Assembly (NCBI RefSeq): GCF_023716925.1
Contig: NZ_JAMQQG010000026.1
Coordinates: 1 to 48,940 of the forward strand
Direction: 5' to 3'
DNA from: Frankia sp. R82
GTDB taxonomy: Bacteria; Actinomycetota; Actinomycetes; Frankiales; Frankiaceae
DNA length: 48,940 bases
Both the position numbers and the translations under genes were made by a program. The notes beneath the pieces were generated by a model, which had not been told where the DNA came from, did not search any database, and saw only the letters and a program-made list of their open reading frames with translations. Below, in pieces: positions 34,485-42,389 of the stretch (the first letter of the stretch is position 1; each line of letters opens with the position of its first letter).

Positions 34485-35186
34485 GTGCCCGAATCGTGCG
34501 CAACGGACGACCGGCCAGCTACTGATGCCCCGAGAGCCCGTCCGCCCCTGCAATCCCTGCCTGTCATCGCACCAGCGCGGCGCGGTCTCGTTGTCGCCGG
34601 ATGTCTCGCACTCGTGGGCTTGGCGCCCGCTGCCTGTTCCGGCAGCGCGTCCCCTCGTCCGCTCGCACCGGCCGTGTCACCGAGCACCCGGTCGAGCGGC
34701 ACGTCACCGACACCCAGTCCGCCCACCAGCGCCGAGCGGGCGATCCGCGCCGCGACTGCCGCCTACCAGCAGGCCTACCTGGACGCGGTCGCCGATCCGA
34801 CGAGCACGGGAAAGCGGCAGACCCTTCTGGCGATGTACACCGCCGACTCGCCCGAGCGCGCCGGGGTGTCGACGTTCCTGCAGACGTTCAGCACCAAGGG
34901 CTGGGCCGGTCGCCGAGGCACGCTGGACCACCAGTCAATCGAGCAGGTCACGGTGCCGCCTTCCTCGCCCCAGGGGAAAGCGGAGACGATTACCTGCACC
35001 TACGACTCCGGACGGGTGGTGGATGCGCTCAACCGTGCTCCTGACGGCAGCGAGATCGTGGTGAACGACGAAACACAGAGCTACCGCACTCGATGGACCT
35101 GGCTGCTGGTCGCCGGCGAATGGAAGATTGTCGATGCCACGACGCTCACGACATGGCCGGGAGCAGACCGATGCGCCGCCCGCTAG
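34485..35186 (+). CDS. Putative lipoprotein, function unknown
   Basis: A protein of 233 residues from GTG 34485 (GAGAGG upstream). A hydrophobic segment (RRGLVVAGCLALVGLAPAAC) near residues 32-51 ends in a lipobox-like LAPAAC followed by SGSAS, then a Pro/Ser/Thr linker. The C-terminal half (about 80-233) has a helix-then-strand pattern ending YRTRWTWLLVAGEWKIVDA, like the NTF2-like fold of VirB8/TcpC-type transfer proteins and of many actinobacterial lipoproteins. It is the first gene of the plus-strand operon leading into the Tad genes and overlaps the next gene by 16 nt. A periplasm-facing assembly factor is likely; the exact role is unknown. Confidence 0.7.
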   Translation: MPESCATDDRPATDAPRARPPLQSLPVIAPARRGLVVAGCLALVGLAPAACSGSASPRPLAPAVSPSTRSSGTSPTPSPPTSAERAIRAATAAYQQAYLDAVADPTSTGKRQTLLAMYTADSPERAGVSTFLQTFSTKGWAGRRGTLDHQSIEQVTVPPSSPQGKAETITCTYDSGRVVDALNRAPDGSEIVVNDETQSYRTRWTWLLVAGEWKIVDATTLTTWPGADRCAAR

Positions 35187-36010
35187 CGCCGGCATTCACG
35201 ATGGCCGCTCTGATGATTGCCTCGCTCGCGCTGATTCGCACCCCAGCGCAGGCGGCCGTCGGTAACGGCGCAGAGCACAGCGCTTCCGGAAAGGTCGACC
35301 CGGTACTTGGGCAGATCGAGGCCTACGCCCAGATGCGAACACCGGCCACCGCACCGCGTTCGACGAGCGCCGCTCCCGATCCGTGTAGCTGGCAGTCCGG
35401 GGCGTTGTTCAGCTATCTGCAACGGACCCCGCAGCCGAGTACGCGTACCGATGCCGACGGTGTGCAGGCCACGCTGTATGCGCGGGTGTGCGGCCCGACC
35501 GACATCACCTACTACTGGGTGCGGGCCACCCCTATGGCACAGCAGGTCGCAGCACTCGCGATGAGTCTGGCCCGGCAGCGGATCCCGCCACCGGACGGTG
35601 TGTTCACTCCGGATCTGCGCGGCGGCCAGCGGGTCGTCGTGCATGCTCCGCTGCGCTTCGCGGTGCGCTCGTGGGCCCCGACAACAGCGACGGCCTCCGT
35701 CGCCGGGGTGACCGCGACCGTCACCGCAACGCCACGGGCACTGGCCTTCTCCCCCGGCGACGGATCACCCGCCCTGGGCTGCACCCTCGAAAAAACACAA
35801 CCACAGTCGGCATCGCTCTGCGCCTATTCCTATCGGAACGCCTCCTCCGTCGCGCCGAATGGACGGTCCTGGCCGGCACGCCTGCAGATGACGTGGGCCG
35901 TGGCATGGACGGCATCCACTGGAGACAGGGGCACTTTGCCGGACGTCACGACAGAAGCATCGTACGACGTGGCCGTCGGCGAGATCCAGGCCGTGGAGCA
36001 GGCCAGTTGA
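35171..36010 (+). CDS. Secreted protein, function unknown
   Basis: A protein of 279 residues from ATG 35171 (GGGAG upstream). It has a typical signal peptide (MRRPLAPAFTMAALMIASLA, cleavage after TPAQA), then an extracellular region with two cysteine pairs (DPCSWQSG, YARVCG; LGCTLEK, SLCAYSY). Segments such as RVVVHAPLRFAV resemble secreted proteins commonly encoded beside actinobacterial Tad/T4SS loci. I know no biochemical function. It is co-transcribed with the lipoprotein and, after a 43-bp gap, the CpaB-like gene. Confidence 0.7.
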   Translation: MRRPLAPAFTMAALMIASLALIRTPAQAAVGNGAEHSASGKVDPVLGQIEAYAQMRTPATAPRSTSAAPDPCSWQSGALFSYLQRTPQPSTRTDADGVQATLYARVCGPTDITYYWVRATPMAQQVAALAMSLARQRIPPPDGVFTPDLRGGQRVVVHAPLRFAVRSWAPTTATASVAGVTATVTATPRALAFSPGDGSPALGCTLEKTQPQSASLCAYSYRNASSVAPNGRSWPARLQMTWAVAWTASTGDRGTLPDVTTEASYDVAVGEIQAVEQAS

Positions 36011-36053
36011 CCACGCACGTCAAGGAAATCTGAAGCATGACGAGAAAAGCAGG

Positions 36054-36779
36054 ATGGGTGACGCGATGACGGCAACCATGGGTACGGAAAAACTATCCAG
36101 GTCCTCCCCCGACGAGCAGTTCCGGCCGCGCCGAACATCCCGGGGAAGCCTCGCAGTCGCGGTCCTGCTCATAGTGCTCGGAGCCGGAACCGCCGTTTGG
36201 GCGGCGCGCCTGCACGACGATCGCATTGACGCCGTCATTCTCACCCGCCCGGTCTCCCGCGGCGACATCATTGACTCCTCGGTGCTTGCGGTGGCGCGCG
36301 TCTCGGTGGAGGGGACCGCGGCCCGGCTGGCCTCACCGGCGACCGCGCGTGCCGCGATCGTGGGACGGCAGGCGTTGGTCTCCCTGGCGGCGGGCACGCT
36401 GGTCTCTCCCGAGATGGTCGGTTCGGCCACGCCTCCGGCCGGCTCGGCGCGGGTGGGTCTGCGGCTGTCCGCGGACACGTTGCCGTCGCGGACCCTGCGA
36501 GCGGGCGACTGGGTTCAGATTGTCGTCTCCAGCGCGCCAGCCGGGTCGAGCGCCACCGACAGCACCGAGGGCACGGACGGCAGTTCCGGTGCTACCGCGC
36601 CGAATCTGCTCGGCGACCCGGTGCAGGTCGCCGAGGTCCGGCCGCTGTCCGGCCAGACCGCGAACGGTGACCTGGTGGTGGACCTCGACGCTCCGGCCGA
36701 CCAGGCAGCGCGGATCGCCGCCGCGGCCGGAACGGGGACGACCGGTCAGGGGCTGCGGCTGCTGGGGGTTCGCCGATGA
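36054..36779 (+). CDS. SAF-domain (CpaB/RcpC-like) Flp pilus assembly protein
   Basis: A protein of 241 residues (or 237 from the ATG at 36066). One N-terminal span (GSLAVAVLLIVLGAGTAVWA, about 31-50) precedes an SAF domain (VSRGDIIDSSVLAVARVSV ... ALVSLAAGTLVSPEM) and a C-terminal RcpC-like region (LRAGDWVQIVVSS ... GDLVVDLDAPADQA). CpaB/RcpC proteins sit in the periplasm or at the cell surface in Flp pilus assembly. It overlaps the next gene as ATGA and opens the pilus gene block. Confidence 0.82.
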   Translation: MGDAMTATMGTEKLSRSSPDEQFRPRRTSRGSLAVAVLLIVLGAGTAVWAARLHDDRIDAVILTRPVSRGDIIDSSVLAVARVSVEGTAARLASPATARAAIVGRQALVSLAAGTLVSPEMVGSATPPAGSARVGLRLSADTLPSRTLRAGDWVQIVVSSAPAGSSATDSTEGTDGSSGATAPNLLGDPVQVAEVRPLSGQTANGDLVVDLDAPADQAARIAAAAGTGTTGQGLRLLGVRR

Positions 36780-37513
36780 CGACCTGCTGGGCCATCGGAA
36801 CCGCCGGACCGGGATCGCCGGGGGCGACCACGCTCGCGCTCGCCCTGGCCGCCGTGGGCGGTGGGGTCGTCATCGAGGCCGGCGCCGACGGCGGTGTCCT
36901 CGCGGCCCGCTGCAACCTGTCCCTCAGCGCGGACGCGCCAGGGCTTGCCAGCCTCGCGGTGGCCGCCACCGGCGGACGCGTCCACGTGCTCGACCATGCG
37001 CAGCCCTGCCCGAACGGCCTGCCCGTGGTCCCGGCCTCCACCACCGAAGAGACCGTCGCGGGCGCACTGGAGGGCTTCACCACCGCAATGCCACGGCTAC
37101 GCCAGGACGCGGACGTCCCGCTGCTACTCGACGTCGGCCGTATACGGCAGGCCACCGCGAAACTGATCACCTTCTGCGACACGCTGGTGCTGGTCACGTC
37201 CACCGAACGTGAGGGGCTGGCCTGCGCGCTGGTGCGCCTGCCCGGGCTGTTCCTGTTCGCGCGCCGCATCGTCCTCGTCGTGCGCGGGTCCGCCCCCTAC
37301 ACGCTCGCCGACGTCCGCCGGCTCGTCGCCGAGCAGCTCGGCTCCTCGCTCGTCCCGGTGCTCGCCCTTCCCGACGATCCGCGCAGCGCCCGCGACCTGG
37401 CCGAAGGCCGCCGGCTACGCCGCAGGTCGGCGCTGCTGCGGGCCACCGATCATGTGCTGGCCGCCTGCCCGGCACCCGACATCACCAGCCTCGCCACCGA
37501 GGTTGCCCCATGA
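36776..37513 (+). CDS. tadZ: TadZ/CpaE-like P-loop protein with degenerate Walker A
   Basis: A protein of 245 residues resembling the MinD/ParA-like TadZ proteins that place the pilus machine at the pole. The P-loop region reads GTAGPGSPGATTLALALA at residues 8-25: the Gly spacing is right but the Walker A lysines are absent (Ala where Lys-Thr is expected). Later strands (PLLLDVGRIRQ, DTLVLVTSTEREGLACALV, RRIVLVVRGSAPY) follow the MinD order. Loss of the lysine is also known in actinobacterial Rv3660c/Ssd-like relatives, so it may bind nucleotide weakly or act only as a scaffold. It is in ATGA overlap with both neighbours. Confidence 0.78.
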   Translation: MTTCWAIGTAGPGSPGATTLALALAAVGGGVVIEAGADGGVLAARCNLSLSADAPGLASLAVAATGGRVHVLDHAQPCPNGLPVVPASTTEETVAGALEGFTTAMPRLRQDADVPLLLDVGRIRQATAKLITFCDTLVLVTSTEREGLACALVRLPGLFLFARRIVLVVRGSAPYTLADVRRLVAEQLGSSLVPVLALPDDPRSARDLAEGRRLRRRSALLRATDHVLAACPAPDITSLATEVAP

Positions 37514-38841
37514 CCTGGACGCCACCGAACGCGCACACGCAGGAGGTTGACGCGCTCGTCGACCGGCTGCGCCTCATCGTCGCGTCCGCGCTGCACGGGA
37601 CCGCCTCGGGCGAGGATCGCCTTGCGCGGCTCGAGGAGATCGTGCAGAGCAGCCTCCGCCAGGAGCAGCTGCGCCGCACCCACACCGGCCAGCCCCCGCT
37701 TGACCGGGCGACCGAACGGGAGGTCAGCCGCCGCCTGCGCCTGGCCCAGTCACCGCTCGGCCCCATGGCCTACCTGCTCACGCCCGACAGCTGGAGCGAC
37801 GTCGAGGTGAACGGTGCCGCCAACGCGATCTGCACCGACCGGTCGGGACGCCGCATCCAGATCGCCAGCCCCTTCCGCAGCGAGGACGAGGCGTTCTCCT
37901 GGGTGGCCGCCCAGGCCGCCGCGCACGGCCGCCGCTTCGACGACGCCGCGCCCAGCGTCCGCTGCCGGCTGGCCGGAGGCATCCGGCTGCACGCGATCGC
38001 CCAGGTCACCGGCCGGGTCCACATCTCCTGCCGGCTGTCCGACCCCGGCCTCGACAGCCTGCCCGGCCTGGAATCCGTCGGCATGTTCGACGCCGATCTC
38101 ACCGCCGTGCTGACCGCCACTGCCTGGATGCAAGACCCGTTCGGCCTGGTCATCTCCGGGGCGACCACCGCCGGCAAGACCACCCTGCTGCGCGCCTGCC
38201 TCAACGCACATCCGGCCAACGTCGTGCTCGACCGGATCGTGACCGTCGAGGACGAGATGGAGCTCTTCCTCGACCCGAACCGTTTCCCGAACCTCGTCGC
38301 GTTCGAGGCCCGGGAGGCCAACGTCGAGGGCGAAGGCGCCTACACGATGGAACGGTTCCTGTCCGCCGACCTGCGCCGGCTCACCCCGGACCGGGTGGCG
38401 CTCGGTGAACTGCGGCCCGACGGCGGGGTCATGCCGCTGCTGCTCGCCCTCGGCCAGGGCGTCGCCCGCGGTGTCGCAGCGACCATCCACGCGCCGTCCG
38501 CCGCCGACGTGATTCCCCGGATCCGGACCTACGCGGCGTTCGGCGAGCATCGGGTTGCCGACTCGGTCGTGCTCGACACGATCGCCGCTTCCGTCGACCT
38601 GATCGTCCAGGTCAGCCGGATCGGCGGCCGGCGGGTCATCAGCTCCGTCCTGGAGGTCGCCGGCCGGGGCGAACGGGGGGTGAGCATCGCCGAGCTGTGG
38701 CGGTGGAACCCGTCCGCGGGCCGGGCGACCCGCACCGACCTCGTCGCCTCCGATGAGCTGACCGCCCGGATGACCGGCGCCGGCCTCGACGTGAACATTC
38801 TCGACCGCAACCGCAGCTATCTGATCGGCATCCGCCGATGA
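37510..38841 (+). CDS. cpaF: CpaF/TadA-type secretion ATPase
   Basis: A protein of 443 residues that powers Flp pilus assembly as a cytoplasmic hexamer. Walker A is GATTAGKTTLLRACL near residue 217; the Asp box is TVEDEMELFL near 247; Walker B with the conserved GELR is RVALGELRPDGG near 297; the His box is RGVAATIHAPSA. The N-terminal linker domain (LLTPDSWSDVEVNGA) is typical of TadA. Length is normal. Overlaps of 4 nt on both sides place it in one translation unit with TadZ and TadB. Confidence 0.93.
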   Translation: MTWTPPNAHTQEVDALVDRLRLIVASALHGTASGEDRLARLEEIVQSSLRQEQLRRTHTGQPPLDRATEREVSRRLRLAQSPLGPMAYLLTPDSWSDVEVNGAANAICTDRSGRRIQIASPFRSEDEAFSWVAAQAAAHGRRFDDAAPSVRCRLAGGIRLHAIAQVTGRVHISCRLSDPGLDSLPGLESVGMFDADLTAVLTATAWMQDPFGLVISGATTAGKTTLLRACLNAHPANVVLDRIVTVEDEMELFLDPNRFPNLVAFEAREANVEGEGAYTMERFLSADLRRLTPDRVALGELRPDGGVMPLLLALGQGVARGVAATIHAPSAADVIPRIRTYAAFGEHRVADSVVLDTIAASVDLIVQVSRIGGRRVISSVLEVAGRGERGVSIAELWRWNPSAGRATRTDLVASDELTARMTGAGLDVNILDRNRSYLIGIRR

Positions 38842-39704
38842 ACGGGTTCACGGTGGCTGTTCTCCTCCTCGCCGGTGCGGTGGCCGGTTTCGGTGTCTGG
38901 CTCTTTGCCATGTCTCTGACCGGCCGGGTCGCGCTTCCCGCACCTCGGCGCCTGCGTGGCAGCACTGCGCCGGTGTCAGGCCGACCAGCGATCGGAGTGC
39001 TCGCGCTTGCCGCTGGTGCGGGGGCGGTGACCAGGACACCTGGTCTTGGCCTGATGGTCGCCGCCGTCGGCTATGTGGTGCTGGCCCAACGCCGCGGACC
39101 GTCGGTGCCCGCCGTCACCCGCCTCGGCGAGGCGATCGCCACCTGGACCGAGATGGTCCGCGACGGGCTCGCCGCCGGCCGCCACCTGCGCGCGGCGCTG
39201 GCCGCCGCCTGCGACCAGCCACCCGCCGAACTCGCCGAACCCCTGGCGCGGCTGGCCGCCACCCTTGAGTCGGCGCCGATTCCCGACGCGCTGTGGCAGT
39301 TCCGCCGCGAGGTCCACCATCCCGCGCTCGGACCGGTCGTCGCCGTCCTCGACATCGCCTACCGGCGCGGCACCGGTGACCTGGTGAAACTGATGGCCAG
39401 CCAGGTCGACACCACCCGCGACGACGTCGCCCGGCTACGCGACCAGCATGCGCTGCGTGCCAGGCACCGCCGGTCCATGACGATGCTGCTCGGCCTGTTC
39501 ACCGCCGCGATCACCGGCGTCCTGCTGGTCTGGCCGGCGTTCTTCGCCGCCTACCGAAGCCCGACCGGCCAGCTCGTCCTCCTCGCATTGGGGGCAGCCG
39601 TCGCGGGCGCGGTCCACACGCTCATCCGCATGGGCCAGCCTGACCTTCCCCCGGATGTCTTCGCCGCCGATCATGAGTTCGCCGCCGACCCGGAGCCGGC
39701 ATGA
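38838..39704 (+). CDS. tadB: TadB-type inner-membrane platform protein
   Basis: A protein of 288 residues with the T2SS-F topology: two or three N-terminal hydrophobic segments (VAVLLLAGAVAGFGVWLFAM, IGVLALAAGAGAVTR, LMVAAVGYVVLA), a cytoplasmic helical domain (about 80-210, EMVRDGLAAGRHLRAALAAA), and two C-terminal spans (MTMLLGLFTAAITGVLLVW, VLLALGAAVAGAVHTLI). With TadC it forms the platform on which CpaF acts. It ends in an ATGA overlap with tadC. Confidence 0.88.
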   Translation: MNGFTVAVLLLAGAVAGFGVWLFAMSLTGRVALPAPRRLRGSTAPVSGRPAIGVLALAAGAGAVTRTPGLGLMVAAVGYVVLAQRRGPSVPAVTRLGEAIATWTEMVRDGLAAGRHLRAALAAACDQPPAELAEPLARLAATLESAPIPDALWQFRREVHHPALGPVVAVLDIAYRRGTGDLVKLMASQVDTTRDDVARLRDQHALRARHRRSMTMLLGLFTAAITGVLLVWPAFFAAYRSPTGQLVLLALGAAVAGAVHTLIRMGQPDLPPDVFAADHEFAADPEPA

Positions 39705-40581
39705 ACAGCACGTCGACGATCGCCGCCGGCGGTGCGCTCGCCGGCTACGGCCTGTTCGCCACCGGACGTGCCGTGCTCGCCCGCCGGCCCGACCTCGGCG
39801 CCGACCTCTCTGCCCTGTTCGCCACGCCGGCGCCACGGTCGACCGCGTTGCAGCGGCTGCCCGGCCGGCTGTGTGACGTGCTGCGGGCCAGCGGGTTGAC
39901 GCGGCTGTTGCTCGCCGACGATGTCGCGCTCGCCGACCGCAGCGACGAGGCCCACATGGCGTCCCGGGTGCTGCACCTGCTCGGCGGGCCGCCACCGGGC
40001 TGGCCTGCATCGCCCTCGGCCATCTGGTCGCCCGGCCGCCGACCCTGCTGTCCGTGCTGCTCCTCCTCGGGACGTCGGTCGCCGCCGTATTGCTCGCCGA
40101 CCGGCCCGTCCGCCGGCTCGCCCGCCACCGCCGCCGCGACGCAGCCCTCGCCATCGCCGCCTACGTCGACCTGGTGCGCGTTCTGCTCGTCGGCGGCCTT
40201 CCCCTACCCGCCGCCCTGACCGCCGCCGCCGACCGCGGCCAGAGCTGGACGTTCACCCAGCTCCGCGAAGCGCTCGCCGACGCCCGGCAACGCAGCGAAC
40301 CGCCCGACCGCGCCGTCGCCGCCCTCGCAGACGCCTACCCGCTACGTGAGTTCACCGATCTCGCCCGCACGCTCGCCGCCGCACGGGCCGGGGCCTCGCC
40401 CGTCCTCGCTTTCGAGTCCCGCGCCACCGCGATACGTCGACTCGACACCGCCCGGCAGCGCGCCGCAGAGGCCACCGCCGATGCCCAGATGGACCTGCCC
40501 GCCGCCGTCGTCGCCCTGGCGTTCGTCGCCTTCCTCGCCTATCCACTCCTCACCATGATCAATAGCACGGTCGGCCAGTAG
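39701..40581 (+). pseudogene. tadC: TadC-type platform protein, single-base frameshift
   Basis: The second T2SS-F-type platform protein. The first frame (start 39701) reads normally through DEAHMASRVLHLLGG, then becomes Pro/Ser-rich nonsense. The +1 frame resumes the family sequence at once (GLACIALGHLVARPP, then LLSVLLLLGTSVAAVLLADR) and continues to a stop at 40581 with the C-terminal span VVALAFVAFLAYPLLTM. Adding one G to the GGG run at 39986-39988 restores a continuous protein of about 294 residues. It is otherwise intact and lies in an intact operon, so a sequencing error is at least as likely as true inactivation. Confidence 0.82.
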
Positions 40582-40595
40582 CGAGACCGCCGGCC

Positions 40596-40886
40596 ATGAG
40601 CGAAAGGGCCACCCGCATGCTGCGCGTCCTGGCAGCCCGTCTCCTCCTTGCTCACCTCACACTCAGCGCCTGCATCGTCGATCGCCTACGCAGAATTGAC
40701 TGCCTGCGCCCTGGCGCGGATCCCGGCGAACGCGATCGTGGTGACGGCGGACTGTCCACGGCGCTGATCGCCGCGGGGCTCGTCCTCATCGCCGCTGTTG
40801 TGATCTTCTATCTGCGGCAGAAGGCCACGCAGATCGCCTCGAACGTCTGCACCTCCACCGATCCGGCCCAGTGCCAGCAGCAGTAA
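40596..40886 (+). CDS. Flp-type (class III) pilin-like small protein
   Basis: A protein of 96 residues, possibly starting further in. The core is RGDGGLSTALIAAGLVLIAAVVIFYL (given here in part: a Gly-rich processing-like site, then one hydrophobic helix at about 52-74) followed by a short Cys-containing tail (NVCTSTDPAQCQQQ). This matches the small Flp pilins and actinobacterial Flp-like proteins that form the pilus shaft after prepilin peptidase cleavage. No TadV-type peptidase gene is seen. It sits right after tadC, the normal place in Tad loci. Confidence 0.72.
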   Translation: MSERATRMLRVLAARLLLAHLTLSACIVDRLRRIDCLRPGADPGERDRGDGGLSTALIAAGLVLIAAVVIFYLRQKATQIASNVCTSTDPAQCQQQ

Positions 40887-40890
40887 CGCC

Positions 40891-41316
40891 ATGCGAACCC
40901 CCTTGCATGCGTGTCTTCGCATCCGCACCCGCCTGCGCCGGTCGTCGCGCAGCCCGCGGGACGCGGGTGAGGCCACCGAACTCGCCGCGATCATGATCGG
41001 CGTCTTCGCACTTCTACTGCTGTTTTTGATGATGGGCGTCCGCTGGGTCACCGCCGAGGCCGCGCAGGCCGCAAGCCAGCGCGCCCTCGAGGTCGCCCAG
41101 GCACCCGGTGCCACGGCTCCGGCCGTGGACGCTGTCGCTCGCCGGATCACCGCCGGTGTTCTGCTCGTATCCGGTACCGACGTCCGGATCGGAGGGCAGG
41201 ACGATCTGGTATCCGTAACGGTCACCGCGCACAGCCCACTCGGGGGTGCGGTCAGCAGTACGGCCACCGGTCCGCGCATCCGCTTCGTCCCCCAGCAGCG
41301 GTCCGGGCTCCGCTGA
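40891..41316 (+). CDS. TadE-like pseudopilin (first copy)
   Basis: A protein of 141 residues with a basic N-terminus, the pilin-like GEATELAAIMIGVFALLLLF segment at about 26-45 including the conserved Glu, and a soluble extracytoplasmic part (ALEVAQAPGATAPAVDAVAR). TadE-like pseudopilins are minor components needed for Flp pilus formation. It is 4 bp after the pilin gene and its TGA shares its A with the ATG of the next gene (TGATG). Confidence 0.78.
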   Translation: MRTPLHACLRIRTRLRRSSRSPRDAGEATELAAIMIGVFALLLLFLMMGVRWVTAEAAQAASQRALEVAQAPGATAPAVDAVARRITAGVLLVSGTDVRIGGQDDLVSVTVTAHSPLGGAVSSTATGPRIRFVPQQRSGLR

Positions 41317-41762
41317 TGAGGCGCGCGGCCTCACCGGCAAGGCGGCTTGTGCTTCGTGTCGACGAGCGTGATACCGGGCGTGACGACGGCTCGTATGCGG
41401 TGGAGTTCGCCGTTGCCGCCGCGGTCGTGCTGCTCGCCCTGCTCATCGTCGCCGTGGCCTACCAGGCGAGCCAGAGCAGCGCCGCGGTCACCGCCGCAGC
41501 GAGGGAAGCCGCCCGCGCCGCCTCCCTCGCCGCTTCCCCTGCCGAGGCCGAAAGCGCTGCCGACCAGATCGTCCACGCGCGGATCACGCCGGGCTCCGGC
41601 CCCTGCACGGACGTCTCCGTCGTCACGACTACCACCTCGTTCCATGCCGCGGGCACGGTGCACGTTGCTGTCACCTGTCGAACGGCGAGTCTGTTCGGCC
41701 ATCGGCGGGTGGTGCACGCGAGCGCGGACGAGATCATCGACCGGTACCGAGGTGGACTCTGA
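41316..41762 (+). CDS. TadE-like pseudopilin (second copy)
   Basis: A protein of 148 residues. The TadE signature GSYAVEFAVAAAVVLLALLI is at about 26-45, with the AVEFA Glu, followed by the helical SSAAVTAAAREAARAASLA segment and a strand-rich domain with two cysteines (GPCTDVSVV, VTCRTASL). This copy gives the best family match of the three pilin-like proteins here. Coupled at both ends by TGATG overlaps. Confidence 0.88.
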   Translation: MRRAASPARRLVLRVDERDTGRDDGSYAVEFAVAAAVVLLALLIVAVAYQASQSSAAVTAAAREAARAASLAASPAEAESAADQIVHARITPGSGPCTDVSVVTTTTSFHAAGTVHVAVTCRTASLFGHRRVVHASADEIIDRYRGGL

Positions 41763-42259
41763 TGGCCGCCCGGCCCCGGCATCATGCGGACAGCTGCTGC
41801 AGGTGGCTGACCAGGCATTGTGGCTCGTTGGGCAGGCGCCTCACCCAGGTGGACGGCCACAGCGGCGATGACACGGGCTCGATCACGTTGTTTCTGCTCG
41901 GTGCGCTGTTCGTCGCTGCAGTTCTGTTCGCCGCGCTACTCAGCGACCAGGTCCGGGTGCTGCACGCCAACGGGCAGGCGTTCGATCTCGCCGGCAAGGC
42001 CGCCCGCGTTGGCGCCCAGCAACTCGACCCCGCCGCACTCGACACCGGCACCATCCGCCTCGACCCCACAACCGCCCGCACCGCCACCCTCGCCTACCTG
42101 GACGCCCACGGGATTCACGACGCCCAGATCACCGTCACCGGCGCGGCCGTCACCGTCACCGTGCACCAGCCGGTGTTCTTCCGCATCCCCGTGCTCACCG
42201 CAGGCTCGCGGGCGACGGTCACCCAGACCCGCTCGGCGATCGCCACCCCCGGCCCGTGA
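41762..42259 (+). CDS. TadG-like / pilus-associated membrane protein
   Basis: A protein of 165 residues with a Cys/His-rich cytoplasmic start and one span (GSITLFLLGALFVAAVLFAA, about 38-57). The outer part has QAFDLAGKAARVGAQQLD and ends VTVTVHQPVFFRIPVLTAGS. This is the Flp-pilus TadG-type arrangement lacking the von Willebrand domain of full TadG. It is coupled to the second tadE and is 130 bp before the LysM/BTAD gene. Confidence 0.75.
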   Translation: MAARPRHHADSCCRWLTRHCGSLGRRLTQVDGHSGDDTGSITLFLLGALFVAAVLFAALLSDQVRVLHANGQAFDLAGKAARVGAQQLDPAALDTGTIRLDPTTARTATLAYLDAHGIHDAQITVTGAAVTVTVHQPVFFRIPVLTAGSRATVTQTRSAIATPGP

Positions 42260-42389
42260 TCCCGCGGCGGCCTTGGACCTGGTTTCGGTCACGACTCCGG
42301 CCTTCCCCGACTTCATCCCCGGCGCCGTCCCGATGCTTGCCCCTGCTCCGCATCGCCACTTTCCCTGCCCCCGACCGCGAGGCATGCCG

